Part shown: positions 1-7,116 of the stretch, piece after piece
Layout: every line of letters starts with the position of its first letter
How positions within the stretch are numbered: position 1 is the stretch's first letter
Origin: a virus
DNA length: 24,063 nt
Strand: one strand, 5' to 3'
Virus record (IMG/VR): IMGVR_UViG_3300034062_002077
Span: 1-24,063 of that record
Notes under the pieces: generated by a model
Databases searched by the model: none
Seen by the model: the letters and a program-made list of their open reading frames with translations, nothing else
Told to the model about the DNA's origin: nothing
Program-made: the position numbers and the translations under genes

Positions 1-1
1 G

Positions 2-103
2 CTTGCCGAAGCCGTCGAAAAGATGAATAAACCGAGACGCAAATTGTTGCAACGCGGCGAAGATGGCAGGGCAATTGGCGTGATTGAAATAGAGGAAGAC
101 TGA
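2..103 (+). CDS. C-terminal end of a truncated virion gene (possible portal protein)
   Basis: An open frame enters from the left edge and ends with TGA at 101-103, giving 33 residues of a charged tail with the stretch RRKLLQRGEDGRAIGVIEIE. The stop overlaps the next start (TGATG), so it belongs to the same transcription unit. Portal proteins of P22/Bcep22-like podoviruses usually lie just upstream of this block and often end in a similar basic 'RGxDGRxxG' tail, so portal is my guess. That identity is inference from position and a short similarity. The fragment itself is too short to prove a family. Confidence 0.5.
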   Translation, partial: LAEAVEKMNKPRRKLLQRGEDGRAIGVIEIEED

Positions 104-504
104 TGCCTAATGCAATTTATCCTAAGTACAAAGAAGCACTGTGGTTACAGTCGGCCAACAGCAACGCTAACACTGGAACCGTTAAAGTTGCGTTAGTAGA
201 TACGGGTGTTTATACCTACAGCGCAGCCCACGAGTTTCTAACAAGTTTGACGGGTGTGGTCGGAACCGCGCAAACGGTAGGCTCCAAGACGTTCACTGAT
301 GGCGTATTTGACGGCACAGACGTGACTTATACCGCAGTGACCGGAAACAGCGCAGAAGCACTTGTTTTTTACATTGACACCGGAACGGCGGCAACATCGA
401 GACTGGTTTCTTACATCGACAGTGGTTTTAGTGGGCTTCCCGTTACACCTAACGGCGGCGATATTACGCTTTCATTCAACGCTTCCGGTATTTTTGCACT
501 ATAA
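103..504 (+). CDS. conserved phage virion-associated protein (133 aa)
   Basis: The start ATG overlaps the upstream stop as TGATG, suggesting translational coupling. The product is 133 residues, rich in Thr, Ser, Gly and Val, with no charged core and no membrane segment, as expected of a beta-rich particle protein. It opens with MPNAIYPKYKEAL and carries the stretch VALVDTGVYTYSAAHEFL, a pattern I recognise from many unnamed structural proteins in podovirus and siphovirus genomes. The end, NASGIFAL, is also typical of that group. Its place between a possible portal end and a second structural protein supports a head or connector accessory role. The exact function is unknown. Confidence 0.75.
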   Translation: MPNAIYPKYKEALWLQSANSNANTGTVKVALVDTGVYTYSAAHEFLTSLTGVVGTAQTVGSKTFTDGVFDGTDVTYTAVTGNSAEALVFYIDTGTAATSRLVSYIDSGFSGLPVTPNGGDITLSFNASGIFAL

Positions 505-513
505 GGGTAAAAA

Positions 514-2073
514 ATGGCTAATAACGTAATTTTGCCCGGTACTGGTGAGCCAATAGCCACAGATGACATAGGTACAGCACCAAACAACGCGCACTATCAG
601 CGCTATAAGCTGACCGATGGCTTAGAAGATTCGACCGTACCTGCGAGAGTAAAAGCGACAAACGCAGACGCTAATGATGCTGGCATTGTTGTTCGCCCCA
701 CACCGCAAGACACATGGTCAGTGAGTTTTACGCGAGTAAGTGCCTCGGCACTCAATAGCCCGGAAATGACACAGCGCAGGCTTGGTACGGGCATGGGCGT
801 TTCGCAGTCGGCAGGCAATTTAGTAGTGACGACAGGAACAACGGCAAACAGTGAATTTTTAGCACGCTCTACCGTTACATTTAACGGCGCACTTATTGAG
901 CGACACCAGACTATACTGAGCCAGCGTATTGCCAACAACAACTTTGCGGTACTACTAGCCGACCGTATTGCCGAGGGTGCATCGTGTACGATTAACAGCG
1001 CAACGAGCATTACAGTAACAGTTACCGCGCACGGATTCACTACGGCTAATGTCGGCCAGTCTATGAATATTGGCGCTATTAACGGCGCAAACGGTGTGCC
1101 GGGTCGCTACGCTATTGCTTCAATTCCATCGGTTGATACCATTACTTTCACCGTCGCTGGCTGGCCTGCAAGCGGTTCATGTACGGTTGATCTGTTTGGC
1201 TGGAACTATGTACGGTGGTTGTATTCAGGCACGACTGCCACTGCCGCTGCGATTGATGCTCAACGGTACGGCTGGAACTCTGGCGACACGACAGCAACAA
1301 TAAACACAACTGCTTCGCCGGGTCACATGGCGCAGACGTCAATTGATGGTCGAAATGTCTATTTTTCTGATGCATTAGTCGCATCAAGTACAACACCCGC
1401 AGTAGTGGTGCGTGGTCATAGATACGTGAATATTCCCGATGATGAAATCGAGTTATTTATGTACTTATGGGCGTTTAACGGTTCAACGGCTCCCGCTAGT
1501 ACGACAACATGGACAGTGGGCTTTGTAGCGGTTGAAGATGTTGTCAATACACCTGTTTACTTAGCTGGAATTCGACAACAGGGTTTTTCATCCCCGCTTC
1601 CCGTAGTGTTTCCTGCTACGCCAGCAGTTACAGTATCAAGCGGGACGGTTACATTATCTGCAAACACCCCAACACTAGCGGCAGGTACAGCATTAGCTGC
1701 TGACTTTGGTGTTCAATACCGCGCCAGTGCGACAGGCGCAGGTACTTTAACTAATGTGAACTGTCCAGCCACACCCGCAGCACAGCAGTTAAAAGGAACG
1801 GCTGGACGTTTAATAGGTATTGTTATAACAAACACATCAGCATCAGATAGATGGTTGAAGCTTTTTAATGCTACTTCCGCATCCGTCACACCTGGTACTA
1901 CTTCGGCATTGTCTGAGGTCGGTATTAAAGCGGGACAAGCTATTAGATTTACGTTTGAGGGTGGCGCAGCATTCTCCACTGCAATAACGATAATGATTAC
2001 AGGCGGTCAAGGTCTGACAAATAACACGGCGGTGACGTTAGGTGACGTTACCGGATTTGCAATTTTTGCATGA
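514..2073 (+). CDS. large virion structural protein, decoration/fibre-like (519 aa)
   Basis: ATG at 514 follows an AAGGG ribosome-binding site by six bases. The 519-residue product is dominated by Thr, Ala, Ser, Gly and Val, with repeated short beta-strand-like segments such as SITVTVTAHGFT. The last about 140 residues (from roughly 375) form a domain with the phrase GRLIGIVITNTSASDRWLKL, then SVTPGTTSALSEV and FEGGAAFSTAITI. I associate this domain with phage capsid-decoration or tail-accessory proteins. The middle third carries a distinct segment (about 215-350) with Trp and Tyr. No catalytic motif is seen. It sits in the head gene block before the scaffold gene. The role is inferred from composition and context. 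Confidence 0.75.
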   Translation: MANNVILPGTGEPIATDDIGTAPNNAHYQRYKLTDGLEDSTVPARVKATNADANDAGIVVRPTPQDTWSVSFTRVSASALNSPEMTQRRLGTGMGVSQSAGNLVVTTGTTANSEFLARSTVTFNGALIERHQTILSQRIANNNFAVLLADRIAEGASCTINSATSITVTVTAHGFTTANVGQSMNIGAINGANGVPGRYAIASIPSVDTITFTVAGWPASGSCTVDLFGWNYVRWLYSGTTATAAAIDAQRYGWNSGDTTATINTTASPGHMAQTSIDGRNVYFSDALVASSTTPAVVVRGHRYVNIPDDEIELFMYLWAFNGSTAPASTTTWTVGFVAVEDVVNTPVYLAGIRQQGFSSPLPVVFPATPAVTVSSGTVTLSANTPTLAAGTALAADFGVQYRASATGAGTLTNVNCPATPAAQQLKGTAGRLIGIVITNTSASDRWLKLFNATSASVTPGTTSALSEVGIKAGQAIRFTFEGGAAFSTAITIMITGGQGLTNNTAVTLGDVTGFAIFA

Positions 2074-2080
2074 GGAATAT

Positions 2081-2245
2081 ATGACACTCGAATTTTTAAT
2101 TGATATGTGTGAAAAGCGGTTAAATCATTTGACCGTGCAGCGTGCATCCGCTTCGGAAATTGGCGACATTAGCCAGATCGAACGTATTGACGCAGAAATT
2201 ACAACCACACAAACAACATTAAATCAACTCAATAGCCTGATTTAA
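2081..2245 (+). CDS. small helical protein of the head gene cluster (54 aa)
   Basis: The ATG at 2081 has a good GAGGA site at 2072-2076, overlapping the stop of the preceding gene. An in-frame upstream start at 2042 would lie inside that gene and lacks a site, so I prefer the short form. The 54 residues are almost all helix-forming, with heptad-like hydrophobics (LIDMCEKRLNHL, then IERIDAEITTTQTTLNQL), which suggests a two-helix coiled coil. The stop overlaps the next ATG as TAATG. Similar tiny coiled-coil proteins occur among phage head genes, but I cannot name a family. Confidence 0.6.
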   Translation: MTLEFLIDMCEKRLNHLTVQRASASEIGDISQIERIDAEITTTQTTLNQLNSLI

Positions 2246-2805
2246 TGCTGCTGCTGTTCAATCAGCCGACTACTGGCACTCAAACCTTAACGCAAACCGC
2301 AAGGTTTAACAATGCCCAGACTTTTTATAGTGGCACTGTTACTCAGGCTGGAGGAACGCAGACACTAACGCAAACGGCGCGGTTTAATAACGCCCAAGCG
2401 TTTTATGGTGGAACAGTAACCCAAAGCGGCGGGACGCAGACAGTAACGCAAACCGTCCGCTTTAACAATACGCAGATATTCTATGGCGGCACGGTCAATG
2501 GTGGAGAACAGACTACCGGAGGCCATTATTACGAGTTTTGGCGTAAAAAATGGGCAAAACAGTGGGAAACCAAAACCCCGGACATTGAAGAAGTCATAGA
2601 GTTCATTGAGGAAGAACCAGAACAAGCTATAGAAGTGGCGGCAACAGTCGCGCCAAAATATGCATCAATTCAGCCAGAAACGCTCAAAATCAATGAAAAA
2701 TTAGCAGAAAACATCGCTAATCAAATAATTGTTGCAATAAAACTACAACAGATTAGAATCGCGCAAGAGGAAGAAGATATAGAAACCCTATTATTGATAG
2801 CCTAA
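2245..2805 (+). CDS. virion protein with triple 26-residue N-terminal repeat (186 aa)
   Basis: The start overlaps the preceding stop (TAATG). Residues 11-84 consist of three tandem 26-residue units with the core QTLTQTARFNNAQ followed by FYGGTVTQ, so this end is probably a repetitive beta structure. From about residue 95 the character changes: a basic aromatic linker (HYYEFWRKKWAKQWE), then a very acidic run (IEEVIEFIEEEPEQ), and a helical C-terminal third containing NEKLAENIANQIIVAIKL. The RFNNAQTF pattern recurs in unnamed phage head-cluster proteins. A virion role is inferred from location and composition. No enzyme motif or membrane segment is present. Confidence 0.65.
   Translation: MLLLFNQPTTGTQTLTQTARFNNAQTFYSGTVTQAGGTQTLTQTARFNNAQAFYGGTVTQSGGTQTVTQTVRFNNTQIFYGGTVNGGEQTTGGHYYEFWRKKWAKQWETKTPDIEEVIEFIEEEPEQAIEVAATVAPKYASIQPETLKINEKLAENIANQIIVAIKLQQIRIAQEEEDIETLLLIA
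2275..2496 (+). repeat. three tandem 78-bp coding repeats
   Basis: Units begin at 2275, 2353 and 2431, an exact 78-base (26-codon) period. The third is incomplete and diverges after FYGGTV. Units 1 and 2 differ at many third codon positions while keeping the amino acids, so the repeat is under protein-level constraint and is not a recent slippage product. Confidence 0.85.
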
Positions 2806-2809
2806 GACT

Positions 2810-3100
2810 ATGCCACGACAAAGATACATACAGCACAACGGCGAACTGATACCCGCCGAAGAGTTCTATTCCCGCGAATATTCCGCGCCGATGATAATGC
2901 CGGACATTCAGCCGTACCAAAGTCAGGCAACTGGCGAAATGATTACCAGCCGAAGCCAGCACCGTGAACATTTAAAACGTCACGGATTGATCGAAATCGG
3001 AAACGAAATCGACCACCACATGAAAAAACAGCAACGGCCAGACGACCGGGAAGCCCGGCGTAGGACTATTGCCGAAGTATTGAACTCAAAAGGTTATTAA
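2810..3100 (+). CDS. conserved phage protein upstream of scaffold (96 aa)
   Basis: The 96-residue protein is hydrophilic and basic at its end. The core, MIMPDIQPYQSQATGEMITS followed by RSQHREHLKRHGLIEIGNE, is a pattern I recognise from many podovirus and siphovirus genomes, nearly always next to the scaffold and major capsid genes. It is usually left unnamed. No convincing ribosome-binding site precedes the ATG at 2810, which lies five bases after the preceding stop, so re-initiation is likely. Several His residues (HREHLKRH) could bind metal, but this is only a possibility. I infer a head-assembly accessory function. Confidence 0.75.
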   Translation: MPRQRYIQHNGELIPAEEFYSREYSAPMIMPDIQPYQSQATGEMITSRSQHREHLKRHGLIEIGNEIDHHMKKQQRPDDREARRRTIAEVLNSKGY

Positions 3101-3112
3101 AAGGAAACCACT

Positions 3113-4102
3113 ATGCCATCCATAGCCGAAGCCCTAGAAAGCGCACTCGAACAACACGAAACGACAGAGCCCGAAGTCGCGCCAGAGGTTGCCCCCGAAG
3201 TAACCCCGGAAGTAACTAAAGAACCGAGAGCCAGGTCAGAGGATGGCAAATTTGCCAAGAAAGAACCAGAAGCCACGCCAGAAGTTGCCCCAGAACCCGC
3301 CCCGCGCAAAGCCCCGTCAAGCTGGAAACCCGCAGCACAAGAAGCTTTCCTAAAGGCTGACCGCGGTGAGGCATTGACTGCCGAAGAGATTAAGCTACTA
3401 ACACAAGAAGCTGAACGACGCGAATCTGACTTTCATAAGGGCGTTTCAGAGTTCAAAGGCCATTCTGAACGCGCAAAGGCTTATGACGCAGCAATAGCGC
3501 CTTACCAGCAACATTTACAGAGTTTAGGCGTAGATGCGCCGACCGCTATCAACGCTTTGATGCGTGCCGATATGACGCTGAGAACGTCAGACCCGGTGAC
3601 AAAAGCGCAGTATTTCGCTCAACTGGCTAAAGAATACAACATCGACTTAAATCAGGTTCAAGAACCGCCCCAAGTTGACCCGCAAACTCAATATTTAATG
3701 AACGAGCTGCAGGTGTTGCGTAATCAGCAACAAATGTGGCAAAATCAGGCTAGGCAACAGGAACAAGCAATAGCGCACGAGCAGTTATCGTCATTTGCTA
3801 CACCTGACCGCCCGCACTTTGACGCAGTGCGTAATGAAATGGCTACCCTGCTGGAAACCGGCATCGCCAAGGATTTACAAGAAGCGTATAAAATGGCTGT
3901 CTGGATGCGTCCCGACATCAGGCAATCCCTGTTAGATCAGCAACGCGCCGAAGCTCAGAAAAAAGCACTAGAACAAGCCCAAGCTCAGAAGGCGAGAACC
4001 GCCGCAGTGAGTGTAAAAGGCTCTAGTCCTGCTTCCTCTGGGGTTCAGCCCGGTAATAAAGGTTCGCTGCGAGATATTCTCTCCGCGCAATTTGATTCTT
4101 AA
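3113..4102 (+). CDS. capsid scaffolding protein (329 aa)
   Basis: The ATG follows an AAAGGAAA site. The gene lies directly before the major capsid gene, the standard place for a scaffold. The 329-residue sequence has the right build: a disordered Glu/Pro/Val-rich N-terminus (repeated PEVAPEV and PEVT, residues about 20-65) containing DGKFAKK, then helices with the recognisable phrases READFHKG-like (here RESDFHKGVSEFKG) and LQSLGVDAPTAINALMRAD. A Gln-rich coiled coil follows (about 190-230), and a basic Ala/Gln C-terminus ends in GSLRDILSAQFDS. Scaffolds assemble inside the procapsid and bind coat protein through a basic C-terminal end. That last point is family knowledge, not shown here. Confidence 0.85.
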   Translation: MPSIAEALESALEQHETTEPEVAPEVAPEVTPEVTKEPRARSEDGKFAKKEPEATPEVAPEPAPRKAPSSWKPAAQEAFLKADRGEALTAEEIKLLTQEAERRESDFHKGVSEFKGHSERAKAYDAAIAPYQQHLQSLGVDAPTAINALMRADMTLRTSDPVTKAQYFAQLAKEYNIDLNQVQEPPQVDPQTQYLMNELQVLRNQQQMWQNQARQQEQAIAHEQLSSFATPDRPHFDAVRNEMATLLETGIAKDLQEAYKMAVWMRPDIRQSLLDQQRAEAQKKALEQAQAQKARTAAVSVKGSSPASSGVQPGNKGSLRDILSAQFDS

Positions 4103-4116
4103 CAGAAAGGATTGTC

Positions 4117-5109
4117 ATGGCTACGTTTGCCAATTTAAGCGACATTGTCGCAACCACTATTCAGTCACGCTCTGGTGCGCTGGCTGATAACTGTACCAAC
4201 AACAACGCATTACTGTATAAACTGAAAGAACGCGGCAATCAGAAATTATTTTCTGGCGGCAACGTCATTCTTCAGGAAGTAATGTACAACGACCCCACGA
4301 CTGAAAACGCTGGCTCGTATTCTGGGTATGACATTCTCGACATTACCCCGAACAGCCCGATTAGTTCGGCTCAGTTTGACATCAAGCAATACGCTGCTGC
4401 TGTCTCTATGTCTGGCCTGGAAATGCTGCAAAACAGCGGCAAAGAACAGATCATTGACCTGTTAGAAGGCCGCATTCAGGTTGCTGAAGCCCAACTGATT
4501 AACGACATTTCTGCTGGCACTTACTCGGACGGCACGGGTAACGGCGGTAAGGATATCACTGGTCTGGCTCTGGCTGTTTCTGCTTCGCCTGGTTCTGGTA
4601 TTTACGGTGGTATCAACCGTACTAACTTCTCATTCTGGCGCAACATTGCGTTTGATGCTACGACCGATGGCGGTGCTGCTGCTTCGGCTGCTAACATTCA
4701 ATCGTACATGAACCGAGTTGCAGTTCAGTTAGTGCGTGGTTCTGACCGCCCCGATATTATTGTGGCAGGTAACAACTACTACCGCTTCTATCTGGAAAGC
4801 TTGCAAGCCATTCAGCGTATTTCTAGCGAAAGTTCCGCAGGTGCTGGCTTCACTAGCCTAAAATACTTCGGTGCTGGCTTTAACTGCGATGTATATCTGG
4901 ATGGTGGTATTGGTGGTCAATTGAACACCAACCGCATGTACTTCCTGAATACTAAATATCTGTTCTTCCGTCCGCACCGTGATCGTAACTTTGTGCCTAT
5001 TGGTGGCGACCGTATGTCGGTCAACCAAGACTCAATGATTCGACTTATTGGTTGGGCGGGTAACTTGACAAGTTCTGGCCCTCGCTTCCAAGGCGTTTTA
5101 ACTGACTAA
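4117..5109 (+). CDS. major capsid (coat) protein, HK97-fold Bcep22/P22-like type
   Basis: The 330-residue product is the building block of the icosahedral head. The start has a clear AAAGGA site. The sequence matches the common podoviral major capsid family in several places: SGALADNCTNNNALLYKLKE near the N-terminus, SGGNVILQEVMY, the segment AAAVSMSGLEMLQNSGKEQI, a long central helix region (IDLLEGRIQVAEAQL), TDGGAAASAANIQSYMN, and a conserved C-terminal part with MYFLNTKYLFFRPH and IGWAGNLTSSGPRFQGVL. Length is normal for the family, with no extra inserted domain. It follows the scaffold gene and is closed by a short hairpin terminator, fitting high-level expression. Confidence 0.95.
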   Translation: MATFANLSDIVATTIQSRSGALADNCTNNNALLYKLKERGNQKLFSGGNVILQEVMYNDPTTENAGSYSGYDILDITPNSPISSAQFDIKQYAAAVSMSGLEMLQNSGKEQIIDLLEGRIQVAEAQLINDISAGTYSDGTGNGGKDITGLALAVSASPGSGIYGGINRTNFSFWRNIAFDATTDGGAAASAANIQSYMNRVAVQLVRGSDRPDIIVAGNNYYRFYLESLQAIQRISSESSAGAGFTSLKYFGAGFNCDVYLDGGIGGQLNTNRMYFLNTKYLFFRPHRDRNFVPIGGDRMSVNQDSMIRLIGWAGNLTSSGPRFQGVLTD

Positions 5110-5114
5110 TAAAT

Positions 5115-5135
5115 GGGGCTTATGCCCCTTTTTTT
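5115..5135 (+). terminator. short intrinsic terminator after the coat gene
   Basis: GGGGC at 5115-5119 pairs with GCCCC at 5124-5128 around a TTAT loop, followed directly by seven T residues. It lies six bases beyond the coat stop. The stem is only five base pairs, so it probably lets part of the transcription through to the next genes, which have no promoter of their own that I can see. Confidence 0.75.
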
Positions 5136-5149
5136 GAAAGGATACTAAA

Positions 5150-5452
5150 ATGGCTGCACCTTTTTCCGTAGCCCCAATTTCGGGGTGTGATTTGAATACC
5201 ATTACTCTGGCCGCTGATGTTGGCCCCGCTTCCGGTGCAGAAGACGCGCCGCAGTTGGGCACTCAGGTCTTTGGTTCTGATGGTCGTCGTTATGTTTACG
5301 CACAAGCTAACGCCGTCATTACCGCTTCGACAGCAGTGTGTACCGTCAACGCTACCACGTTCCTAGTGACTGCAACTGGCGGTTCTTACCGCTCACCTGC
5401 TGTTGCTATGGCTTCTGGTGATCGTGGCTGGTTCTCTGCTACTTCTGTATAA
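5150..5452 (+). CDS. capsid-associated (decoration-like) protein (100 aa)
   Basis: The ATG at 5150 follows a GAAAGGAT site right behind the coat-gene terminator. The 100-residue protein is small, rich in Ala, Thr, Val and Gly, and contains the phrase FGSDGRRYVYAQANAVITA, typical of small phage head proteins encoded just after the coat gene. The C-terminus GDRGWFSATSV is also beta-rich. No signal peptide or membrane helix is present. Location and composition suggest a capsid decoration or stabilising protein. No single residue pattern proves it. Confidence 0.65.
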   Translation: MAAPFSVAPISGCDLNTITLAADVGPASGAEDAPQLGTQVFGSDGRRYVYAQANAVITASTAVCTVNATTFLVTATGGSYRSPAVAMASGDRGWFSATSV

Positions 5453-5462
5453 GGAGTAACGT

Positions 5463-5819
5463 ATGAGCTACCCTTCACGGTGTATGGGTGTCGGAATGGC
5501 TGCTGCACTTACCGAACAGGTGTGTGGCGACATTCAGGACAACGTGACCGCTGCGGGTTCAACTCAAGGCACGGCAACTCTGGTCACTGGCGCTCATGTC
5601 ATAGTAACGACAGCGGCAGCCAGTACCGGAGTTATTTTGCCCCCGGCTGAACCTGGTGCAGAAGTCACTGTTAAAAACCTAGGCGCTAACGCACTCAACA
5701 TTTACCCGGCTACTGGCGGTGCTATTAATGCACTGTCAGCTAACGCCGCGTTTTCTGTTGCGGCTGGTGGTCAGGCGAGATTGTTGGGACGTAATAGTCT
5801 CAACTGGGTCACTTACTGA
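5463..5819 (+). CDS. conserved small virion protein (118 aa)
   Basis: The ATG at 5463 follows a TAAGGAG site that overlaps the preceding stop. The 118 residues form a beta-rich domain with the phrases GSTQGTATLVTG, VILPPAEPGAEVTVKNLGAN and LNIYPATGGAINALSANAAF. This domain is common in tailed-phage particle genes, either as a stand-alone protein or fused to fibres, and may be a decoration or adhesin-like module. Three Cys residues lie near the N-terminus (CMGVG, VCGD). It is followed at once by a second hairpin terminator. The exact role is unknown. Confidence 0.7.
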   Translation: MSYPSRCMGVGMAAALTEQVCGDIQDNVTAAGSTQGTATLVTGAHVIVTTAAASTGVILPPAEPGAEVTVKNLGANALNIYPATGGAINALSANAAFSVAAGGQARLLGRNSLNWVTY

Positions 5820-5824
5820 GTGGG

Positions 5825-5850
5825 CAGGGGCATTTGCCCCTGTTTAATTT
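5825..5850 (+). terminator. intrinsic terminator between structural genes
   Basis: CAGGGGC at 5825-5831 pairs with GCCCCTG at 5836-5842 around an ATTT loop, a seven-base-pair GC-rich stem followed by the T-rich run TTTAATTTT. It sits between the stop at 5819 and the ribosome-binding site of the next gene, so it probably tunes downstream expression. Confidence 0.7.
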
Positions 5851-5864
5851 TGAGCGGAGAAGAT

Positions 5865-6407
5865 ATGAGCAATCCTCAGTCTAGTTTTGTCGAGTTTTTC
5901 ATGGAATCTGTTGAATTGAAGTCGGAAAGTGAAAAAGCTGGCCGACCGATTTACAAGGAAATTCCATTTATTCGGATTCAACACCCCGGCGATCGTTTGA
6001 ATGTTTTAGAAGTAAAAGCAGACGCACACTACAAGCAGAGGTATGCAAAACAATGGCGCGAGTTTGAGGCAGGTATGGCGGGGGAAGTGATTGGCACGGT
6101 TTTAAGTCAGTGGCCGCAGATCACAAAGTCGCAATGCAAAGAAGCCGAGTATTTTGGTATTAGAACAGTAGAAAATCTGGCTGAAGTGAACGATGGCGCA
6201 TTACAGCGCATGGGCATGGGATGGATGGAATTGAGAAAGAAAGCGCGGGATTATCTAGCGGCAGCGGCAGGAAATGCGCCTATTAACGCACTGCAAGCTG
6301 AAAACGAGCGATTGCGTAATGAATTTGAAGCGCTCAAAGCCTCGTTAGAAAACCCGGAAGTGAAACGCGGAAGACCGCGTAAAGAAACCGAAACCGTCGA
6401 GGGCTAA
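5865..6407 (+). CDS. conserved phage protein with C-terminal coiled coil (180 aa)
   Basis: I start at ATG 5865, which has a GGAGA site five bases upstream. A GTG at 5820 would be translated through the terminator hairpin and is unlikely. The N-terminal part holds GRPIYKEIPFIRIQHPGDR, a stretch I know from many phage head-tail clusters. The middle (FGIRTVENLAEVNDGALQRM) resembles a helix-hairpin-helix-like fold. The end is a coiled coil (LQAENERLRNEFEALKASLE) with a basic tail RGRPRK, which could touch DNA. It sits between decoration-like genes and the adaptor. The function is not known. It may be a packaging or neck accessory. Confidence 0.7.
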   Translation: MSNPQSSFVEFFMESVELKSESEKAGRPIYKEIPFIRIQHPGDRLNVLEVKADAHYKQRYAKQWREFEAGMAGEVIGTVLSQWPQITKSQCKEAEYFGIRTVENLAEVNDGALQRMGMGWMELRKKARDYLAAAAGNAPINALQAENERLRNEFEALKASLENPEVKRGRPRKETETVEG

Positions 6408-6409
6408 CT

Positions 6410-7114
6410 ATGAATTACACCCTGCTTGAGCTAGTGCAGCAGGTTACTGGTGAACTGGGTGTAAGCCGCCCGACATTGGTTATCGGGAACAATGACCCGC
6501 AGATCATACAACTACTCGCCTTGGTCAACCGACTAGGGCGAGACCTTTGCACACAAGGCGAGTGGCAAAGGCTGAATACTGAACACAGCTTTACTACGGT
6601 TCAGGGGCAGACACAATACGCCCTACCGAGTGACTGGGGCAGACAAATACCCCAGACTGAGTGGGATAGAACGTCACAATGGCCGCTGATTGGTCCTGCG
6701 ACCACTCAAGAATGGCAGATTTATAAATCAGCGATTATCAGCGATGGTCCAAACCTTCGCTTCAGAATTGCTAACAACTTCCTGGAGGTTGACCCGCCCA
6801 CGGGTGATTTGAACCTGTCTTTTTACTACATTTCAAAAAACTGGATTGATGCAGGTGGCGGGGTTACTCGCAAAACCTACGCAGCCGACAGCGACCGAGC
6901 GATATTTGACGATTCGCTGATGGTTTTAGGTCTAAAAGTACAGTGGAAAGCTTCTAAAGGACTTGACCCTGGCTTAGACTTGCCGGGGTTTAGAAACATG
7001 CTCGACACGATTAAAGCACAGGACAAATCGGCGCAAAAACTTACACTAGGCGGTTTGCCACGTAATATATTGCTGACTGAGTGGAACATACAAGACGGCA
7101 ATTTTCCCGGTTAA
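6410..7114 (+). CDS. head-tail adaptor (P22 gp4-like connector)
   Basis: The 234-residue protein matches the phage adaptor family that docks below the portal and starts tail assembly. It opens with a helical segment (LLELVQQVTGELGVSRP), continues with PQIIQLLALVNRLGRDLCTQ and EWQRLNTEHSFTTVQGQTQY, and has the characteristic ALPSDWGRQIPQTEWDRT and FYYISKNWI motifs. A late helical part follows with DDSLMVLGLKVQWKASKGLD. Length fits family members (about 200-240). Some related P22 gp4 proteins also have muralytic activity, but I see no evidence for or against that here. The next gene encodes the tail protein that would bind it. Confidence 0.8.
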   Translation: MNYTLLELVQQVTGELGVSRPTLVIGNNDPQIIQLLALVNRLGRDLCTQGEWQRLNTEHSFTTVQGQTQYALPSDWGRQIPQTEWDRTSQWPLIGPATTQEWQIYKSAIISDGPNLRFRIANNFLEVDPPTGDLNLSFYYISKNWIDAGGGVTRKTYAADSDRAIFDDSLMVLGLKVQWKASKGLDPGLDLPGFRNMLDTIKAQDKSAQKLTLGGLPRNILLTEWNIQDGNFPG

Positions 7115-7116
7115 TT

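Noticed and set aside
603-1040. Minus-strand open frame of 145 codons
   Set aside because: It lies wholly within the large structural gene, has no ribosome-binding site or family pattern, and is a mirror of the plus-strand codon bias.
3097-3309. Minus-strand frame opposite the scaffold N-terminus with repeated SGVTSGATSG
   Set aside because: It is simply the reverse reading of the Pro-Glu-Val repeats of the scaffold gene.
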